Assembly: GCA_948567375.1 (NCBI GenBank)
Contig: OX419759.1
Coordinates: forward strand, 49,876,593-49,940,592
Direction: 5' to 3'
Length of the DNA: 64,000 nt
Source of the DNA: Lunularia cruciata
Lineage: Eukaryota; Streptophyta; Marchantiopsida; Lunulariales; Lunulariaceae
In this document: piece after piece, positions 58,453 through 64,000 of the stretch
How the letters are laid out: every line of letters begins with the position of its first letter
Position numbering within the stretch: the first letter of the stretch is position 1
Translations under genes and position numbers: made by a program
The notes under the pieces: model-generated
Databases searched by the model: none
The model's input: the letters and a program-made list of their open reading frames with translations, nothing else
Told to the model about the DNA's origin: nothing

Positions 58453-59243
58453 TAACAGATTTGAGATTTGAAGAGGCAGATATGAAGAGGTGCATTGTCA
58501 TTTTGGATCTGCAGGTTAGAACAGTTGTGGTAGAACGGTATAGTTGTTAGACTATCGATTGCTTCACTATTTAAGAGTGGCATTTGCAGGAAAATGTTGT
58601 TCAGTGCTCATTATTTTTGAGAATAGATAAAGCAAAGTGATGTGAAGCAGTGCTCGTCGTTTGAGCTTGATTCCGAGTATCAACGTTGCAATTGTGTTTG
58701 TGAGTGTTTGGAGAAATTCAAAATGCAAGTCAGAGTGCTTGTTGGATGTTGGATTCCGTAGCCGTGATCTTCATTCTGTATGTTTGATCCTGAGTGAAGT
58801 GCAATCAAAGCAACACCTTGACAGATCTGAGAAGAATTGTAGTGTTGGTAGTATTCTGCATTTGTGAGTGCAGTGCAAAGTTGATGTGAAGCAATTTTGA
58901 TCGAGGAAGTTGTGCCTTCAGTGGAGGGGTGGAACACAATTCTGAGGCGAAGTTGTTTTGCAGTGAAGTGCCATTTTCGGGAGAGCCTGAATCATCACAA
59001 TCAAGATTGTTTGGAAAGAATTGAAGGATTTGTGATTAAGGAGTGTTAATTCGTGACAAGACTGCAAGTCAGTGCTTGTTACTCTCTTTGGGTGTGGTTT
59101 CTACCTGAGAGATTAAAGACGCAACCAAGAAGAACTGAAATTGTTACTTTGCTTTGTATTTGACTAATTCTAACTCGTATCTCTACGGGAACGAACTTTA
59201 CTTACCCGATTACCGCAAAAGTGATATTTGCTAGGTTGTCACA
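58453..59243 (+). other. Non-coding end of Z LTR (U5-like)
   Basis: No credible ORF. Repeated TGTGAAGCA/CAGTGCTTG-like words occur at 58,640-59,080. It ends GCTAGGTTGTCACA before the primer-binding site. Confidence 0.5.
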
Positions 59244-59250
59244 TGATTTT

Positions 59251-59268
59251 TGGCGCCCTTGCTAGGGA
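59251..59268 (+). promoter_or_regulatory. Primer-binding site of Z
   Basis: TGGCGCCCTTGCTAGGGA, seven bases after the LTR end. The TGGCGCC start matches the plant tRNA-Asp-type site used by Athila/Tat elements; the rest is diverged. Confidence 0.7.
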
Positions 59269-59718
59269 TACAAATCTTGGAAGTGGAATAATACAAAGCC
59301 AAATTGGAAACTGGGTATCAATGCAATATGAATGTCTGCATTGAGAGAACAACGGGAAGAGAGAGCTCAAAGATGAGCACTTCAACGTGAAGAAGACAAA
59401 CGTCTGAACGTTTCATCCATCGTTGACAAAACTGAACGAGAGGCGTTGGATTTTCAACTCCTTCACGAACTGCAAGAAGCCTTGCGAGAACTTGACCACA
59501 AGAAACACAAAGGCGGTTGGCAAGGCTACTTTGCATCTCCCTCTTCTTCCAAGAAGAAGAAAGAATCGAGTAGGCAAACATATGCATTGCGGCCCAGTAC
59601 ACCAACTTCCCCTAGAGCTGTAAAGGAAGTTGTTTCCTTGAAGAACTTTGTTTGAGAAAAGACAACACAAACACTTACTGCAGACGAGTGTCAACATCTT
59701 CTACGAACGGTTCCTTGG

Positions 59719-61622
59719 TTGTCCCAAAGGATTTTTGAAGAACCCATCAAAGGTGTTGATCCTAAATCTTCCACTCAGGTTGAAGTTGACACCCTCATAG
59801 AAGAAATTGTCAAAGAAGACCCTACCTTGAACTTGACGAATTGGAATCCCTGGGCTGACAATACGGCGTCAATTCCAGCAAATCCTTCAGTTCCATCAAG
59901 TTCCACATTACCTCAGCCGATCCCAGTGCATCAAACGATGACTTTGCTGCCTGTCACCCGACATGCCTATCAGAAGTACAAGGGGACAGAGCAAGACGAA
60001 AACCCCGATGAATTCATCAAAGAATTTGAAGTCATCTCCTTTGCTAACAGGGAGCATGACTTGGCGGATCGACTGAGAATTTTCCCAAGTTTGCTCCACA
60101 AGAAAGCTCGGAGCTGGTACACCCATGTGACCCAGAAGGGGTTTGTACCAGCGGACTGGGCAGACTTGAGAAACAACTTCCTAGAATGATTCCGGGAAGT
60201 TGACTACAATACGAGTGTCTTCGCGGCACTCAACGATTTGGACCGTGGCAAGAAGGAGAAGTTGAGAGACTACTCTGAGCGGTTCATGGCACTACTGAAC
60301 CGAGTTCCCAAGCAATCGGGGGTGGTGGGTTACTCCAATGCCCAAGCCATTACCTGGTTCCTTGGGGGCCTTTCACCAGAGATACGAATCTTTGCCAGGG
60401 AGAGGAACGTAACTTCCCTGGACAAAGTACTCAAACATGTCGCTTGTTATGAAGCGGCCCACTCTCACTCTGCCGGTAATCGGAGAAATCAAGAGAAGAA
60501 AGGCAAGAAGCCCAGAAGGAGAGCTTCGTGCAGCACCTCCCCATCTTCGGACAAATCCTCTACGACTTTGAGCTCTTCTTCGGAATCCGAAGAAGAATGA
60601 AAGCCAAGACGAGTCAGAAGACGTGGAGGCAAGAAACCAGTAACTCCTCCAGCAAAGAGTGTACATAAAGCAGATACCAAGCTAGATGCCCTCATTAAGG
60701 AGTTTCGGATTTCAAGATCCAAATGATTGGGGCCAAGGACCAAAGAAAGGCCCCAGCATTTGGATGATCTAATGTGTGGTGCACCGCATGTGGCAAATCC
60801 GGCCACGCCAACACAGAATGCAATACTCGTAATGCATTCCCGGTGCAGCAAATTGATTGGGTTCCGAGATGGAACCAAGACGAGGACGAGGAGGCTGTGT
60901 ACCAAACTCAGGAGGTACAGCCTCAAGCGAGCACATCGTATCAAGGTCTGAGGTTTGGACCCAAGGAGTATAACCTCACTGCTCCTCCACGAAGACCACC
61001 AATGAGCAACCAAAATCGGCCTCAGAATGTTGCACCCGGAGCCTGTTATAATTGTAGCTCAATGGGACATTGGTCGCCAGACTGTCCCGAGCCAAGAAGG
61101 CAAATTGGGTACGTTCCCCTATGCGGAAATTGTAAAGGATCGGGGCATACGGGCAACCAATGTCCTCACCCACCGAACCCGAAGCCGCCTGTAAAGTATG
61201 TACAGACCCATGCTGAGCATGCAGCCCTTCATCCAAAGGGGGATACAAATGTAAATTGTATTACTCTTGAGGAAGAAAGACCTCAAGAAGGGAGTCCGAC
61301 CTCAGAAGGAGAATGGCCGGACCTTGAAATTTTGAAGGTTGAGACACGCTCAAGCAAGAAGAAGCGTGATCCCGAAGAACTGAGTACGACCTCGTCATCT
61401 TCTCGAAAGGCAAAGAGACTGCGCCCAAAAGCCATTCTTTCGGCCAAGGATGAAAAGATCCTCGCAAAAGCCAAAGCTAAAGCCTTGCAGAAAGAATTAA
61501 AGGAGGCATTACTCAGGACTCGGGAACTGAGTTTGGAAGAGGAGACAAAGTTGAAGTCTCCAGTTTTTCTGGCGGACATCCGATCCGAAGTAAAGGGTCT
61601 AATCCAAGCCGAGGTGGGCTAA
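59719..61622 (+). pseudogene. gag: Z gag with three zinc knuckles
   Basis: The capsid-like part at about 59,950-60,450 includes YQKYKGTEQDENPDEFIKEF, ARSWYTHV and DYSERFMALLNR, the classic retrotransposon gag domain. Basic and Ser-rich linkers follow, then three CCHC knuckles: CTACGKSGHANTEC near 60,779, CYNCSSMGHWSPDC near 61,043 and CGNCKGSGHTGNQC near 61,123. The end is Lys/Ala-rich. Most Ty3/gypsy gags have one or two knuckles. Broken in a few places; pol is not reached because E3 interrupts. Confidence 0.8.
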
Positions 61623-61736
61623 CCCGAGGAACCTCGGGTCAAGGCCATCAGCAAGCCCGTCACCATTTTGAAGCGTCCTAAAGTCAAAAGGGAACATGGA
61701 GAGACTTCGGACCCAAAGCCGAAAGCAAAGACGGTC

Positions 61737-62414
61737 TGTAACACCCATTTGTGCATGTGTGTGGTATTGTGATATTTAGCTTGGTATTACAAGTACTTAA
61801 GAGATATTATTTATATAGAGATAAAGGATGGTTCTATATTAGTCATGGTTAGCTAAAGTTAGTCATAGCTAAGATAGATGGGACCTTACTTTAGAGGAAG
61901 TAGAAAAGATGAGCACTACTATTTTGGATTTTAGTGTGTTGACTTGGTATTATTCCTAGGTGTTTGGCTTTGGGGAAAGAGTTGAGAACTCTTGGGCCCG
62001 CAAGCCTTTTGTTTTGGATTCTTCTTTAGTCCAAGGATAGCCCATGTGAAGGAATCCTTGCTTTAGTGGTTGGGTCAAGATAAGGGGAATATGCCCATGT
62101 GAATGGATATTCCTTTCTACTTTTTGACTTTACTTGACTTTTAGTCTAGTAACTTGAGTTACTACGGTAATTAGTAACTTTGGTACGTAACTATTTCACA
62201 AGTATATAAACAAGGGGTGAGGAGGTACTCATCATCCTTTCGTTTGCAACTATCTCTCTCTCATTGAGTTCTCTAGTGAGCAATGTCTTGAGTCTTGGAG
62301 TGTTAGCCTTGGAGGAGTATGATGGAGTTGGGGTTCCTTGCCTTCTTAGTCCATGGTGCGCTACCATAATAGCCATCAGAGGTTCATCCTGAGTGAGAGA
62401 CAGGCCGGCTTACA
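61737..62414 (+). repeat. 5' LTR of E3
   Basis: TGTAACACCC to GGCTTACA, TATA at 62,203-62,210, with the GTAAC/GTTAC cluster at 62,148-62,191. Confidence 0.95.
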
Positions 62415-62418
62415 TTTT

Positions 62419-62435
62419 TGGTTCCGTTGCCGGGA
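62419..62435 (+). promoter_or_regulatory. Primer-binding site of E3
   Basis: TGGTTCCGTTGCCGGGA, four bases after the LTR. It shares CCGTTGCCGGG with the tRNA-Asp-type site used by Athila/Tat elements. Confidence 0.75.
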
Positions 62436-62455
62436 CCTCTCTAGAAGGCAAGATA

Positions 62456-62626
62456 ATGTTCCGCGTCCAATTCTACATTAGGCAGAAGGAGGCTATGAGA
62501 GCTCACTTGGAGAGAACATTAGGAGAGGAGAGGGCTGAACTTATGTTAGAGAACCAAGATCCATTTGTATACCCTGTAGTTCATTATGATGTCTTTGAGG
62601 TGATTTTGTACATCTTGTACACATGA
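62456..62626 (+). CDS. E-family 56-aa leader ORF (E3 copy)
   Basis: ATG 20 bases after the primer-binding site. It starts MFRVQFYIRQKEAMRAHLER and ends VFEVILYILYT, nearly identical to the E2 copy in sequence and length. The conserved reading frame between two copies is the main support. Either a peptide or a regulatory upstream ORF. Confidence 0.5.
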   Translation: MFRVQFYIRQKEAMRAHLERTLGEERAELMLENQDPFVYPVVHYDVFEVILYILYT

Positions 62627-63275
62627 GAGGAATTGGAGAGATTGTGTGAGGTGGATTGCAGATTTTGGGGATTAAGGTGATTTTGGGCAAAATCTCAAGT
62701 TTGAGATCTGGACTTGAGATTTCTACACATGATAGCTTGGGTTATCTTTCAGTTAGCACACTTCAAATTATTGAGAGAGCTTTTATGCGCACTGGGCTAG
62801 AATTTTTGAAAGTTGATAGGGTAAAGTGCTCACGCAACTGCATGCTCTCTGGAAAATTGTACAGAGTCTGCCATTTCTTCACGTTTTAGTGAATTGTCCT
62901 GAAAATTTCCAAGAAAATTCAGTGTATTGTATCCTACCTGCTGCCACAAAAAAATAGAGAGAGATCGTTTTTGCGCAGGGTGTTATGAGTTTTTGAATTG
63001 AGGGGGGTGGTTTTCAGACCAAATCTGAAATATGGGTGCTGAATAGAAAGGTGTCTAGGCCAAATGGCTTTATGAAAAGATCTGAAATTTTGCAGGGAGG
63101 GACGCCCTGGAGTTGTGATCAATTGTGGAAAATTTCAAAGGACTGTGACATATTGGTTGGGAGATTTGAGTGACATTGTGAGGAAGGGTCAATTCTGCAG
63201 AGTGGAGATCTCATGCATGAGAAGTTTGAGATCAACAAAAAGCATGTTTGAGTGTTTAGATTCATCTTGGGGAAC

Positions 63276-63749
63276 ATGGAGGGTCATCAAGAGTGGAAAT
63301 TGAGATTATGCAAGGTTCCCCAAGGGTTTGAGGTGATTGTAGGGGTGGATTTGAGGAAAAGAGAGTTTACAATAGAATTTGAAGAGAGTGTTGAGAGGAT
63401 CCAAAAACCTACACCACTTGGAGGAAAGAGTGAGTCTAAGTGCTTTCTATGTGGAGAGAAGGGACATAAGGCAAGTTCATGTCCATTGACCTTTGAGAGC
63501 AAGAGATTGAGGGAAAGGAGAGGCTTACTTGACTTGGGTTTGCATGTTGGAGCTTCTTCACCAAGATTGGGAGGGAGAAGATCTAAGACCAAGGAGTTGT
63601 GTGAGGTTTGTGGAGTTGAAGGACTTCCAAAAGGACATGAGTGTAGTGGAGTAAAAGCACTTTTGGAAACTTTGGTGAAGGATCTTGGAGAGAGTCTTAG
63701 TACAGCTACAGAAATACTACCACCTTCATCAGCTAGTTCTCAAGATTAG
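63276..63749 (+). CDS. E-family pre-gag ORF, 157 aa (E3 copy)
   Basis: Same length and stop as in E1, with CFLCGEKGHKASSC (CCHC) at residues 56-69 and CEVCGVEGLPKGHEC at 109-123. Changes from E1 leave every Cys and His ligand in place. The start is the ATG shared with E1 (MEGHQEWK); an in-frame ATG 24 bases upstream exists only here. The gag ATG is at 63,980 in a different frame, so a separate translation event or splicing would be required. Confidence 0.65.
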   Translation: MEGHQEWKLRLCKVPQGFEVIVGVDLRKREFTIEFEESVERIQKPTPLGGKSESKCFLCGEKGHKASSCPLTFESKRLRERRGLLDLGLHVGASSPRLGGRRSKTKELCEVCGVEGLPKGHECSGVKALLETLVKDLGESLSTATEILPPSSASSQD

Positions 63750-63979
63750 TGATGGAGATAATCTTTCAACTTATGGATAAACTATCCATGAGAGTTAGAT
63801 TAATTTGCACTCTAGGATTTGATGTTGCTATAGAAATCTTGGAGCAACCTGAACCTTTTGTGTTCCCTAGAGTGGATTATTCTCATATGGTGTTAGTCAT
63901 GTATATACTCTATTAGTAATAGAGTGAGAGAAAAAAAAAAAAAAAAATTGAGAGAAAAGAAAGATAGTGAGGGGTTAAG

Positions 63980-64000
63980 ATGGGGAAACTTCCGGTTTTC
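63980..64000 (+). CDS. gag: E3 gag start (cut by window edge)
   Basis: MGKLPVF, identical to the gag start of E1 at 22,463. Only seven codons are in the window. Confidence 0.8.

Larger units (their letters stand above)
55465..59243 (+). repeat. Putative 5' LTR of Z, about 3.8 kb, with internal ORFs
   Basis: The left edge is defined by the junction with X LTR sequence and starts TG. The right edge ends CA, 7 bases before a primer-binding site. The last 150 bases look like a U5 region. It contains a TATA box at 55,852, ORFs at 55,880-56,185 and 56,300-56,971, and coiled-coil ORFs at 57,346-58,452. The second LTR copy that would prove it is outside the window, so an alternative is that an internal piece or another element makes up part of this span. 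Confidence 0.6.
55465..61736 (+). mobile_element. Z: Ty3/gypsy element with ORF-bearing long LTR, interrupted by E3
   Basis: It begins where X LTR similarity stops, with TGTGTTGTGCCC (the first base is 55,465 or 55,467). A 3.8-kb LTR runs to GGTTGTCACA at 59,243, then a primer-binding site at 59,251 and gag with three zinc knuckles. It is interrupted at 61,737 by E3; pol and the 3' LTR are not in the window. Composition is less AT-rich than its neighbours. The coding parts show a few breaks. Confidence 0.75.
61737..64000 (+). mobile_element. E3: family E element, 5' part only
   Basis: 5' LTR 61,737-62,414, primer-binding site, 56-aa leader ORF, 157-aa pre-gag ORF and the first codons of gag (ATG at 63,980) are all present and open up to the window edge. 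It is inserted in Z gag. Its state beyond the edge cannot be judged. Confidence 0.95.

Overview
The window is plant nuclear DNA made almost entirely of nested LTR retrotransposons of the Ty3/gypsy order. I found no host gene, tRNA, rRNA or CRISPR array. Several deeply nested families, very long LTRs (up to about 3.8 kb), solo LTRs and AT-rich decayed stretches between them point to a large plant genome. The reverse transcriptases of two families (called W and X here) read like types I associate with non-flowering vascular plants. A gymnosperm or similar host is therefore my guess, with low confidence.

Layout. 1-8,890: AT-rich and gene-free, with an 18-bp-arm inverted repeat and faint traces of an old minus-strand element. 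8,891-17,259: three decayed minus-strand chromovirus copies of one family (A, B, C), each apparently inserted in the one before. 17,260-20,207: an unclassified LTR-like stretch (U) holding a solo LTR of family E. 20,208-28,025: element E1, a broken full-length family-E copy. 28,026-30,495: a plus-strand fragment (W), cut off by element X. 30,496 to beyond the right edge: element X, the outermost host element. Its 5' LTR is 30,496-33,761 and its 3' LTR starts at 46,278. X is interrupted by chromovirus Y (34,377-40,168, perfect target duplication ATCAG), a solo E LTR (41,152-41,841), a solo LTR of another family, S (43,509-44,093), element E2 (47,001-53,243, minus strand) and element Z (from 55,465). 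Z is in turn interrupted by E3 (from 61,737), which runs off the right edge.

Three observations stand out. (1) Z has what looks like a 3.8-kb LTR in which a TATA box is followed within about 30 bases by an open reading frame, then more ORFs including a long coiled coil, all upstream of the primer-binding site. Z would thus carry protein-coding capacity inside its LTR. (2) Family E carries two small ORFs between its 5' LTR and gag: a 56-aa ORF next to the primer-binding site and a 157-aa ORF with a CCHC knuckle plus a second Cys/His motif. Each is open in two copies. (3) The chromovirus LTRs (C, and both Y LTRs) keep a canonical three-unit heat-shock-element pattern, TTCnnGAAnnTTC, and a dense GAAGCTTC/TTCTAGAA cluster upstream of the TATA box, suggesting a stress-driven promoter.

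Relative ages by eye: the E1 LTRs differ at about 30 of 690 sites (4-5%), Y's at about 5%, E2's at about 10 of 690 (1.5%). E2 is thus the youngest datable insertion. Fragments A-C are clearly older.
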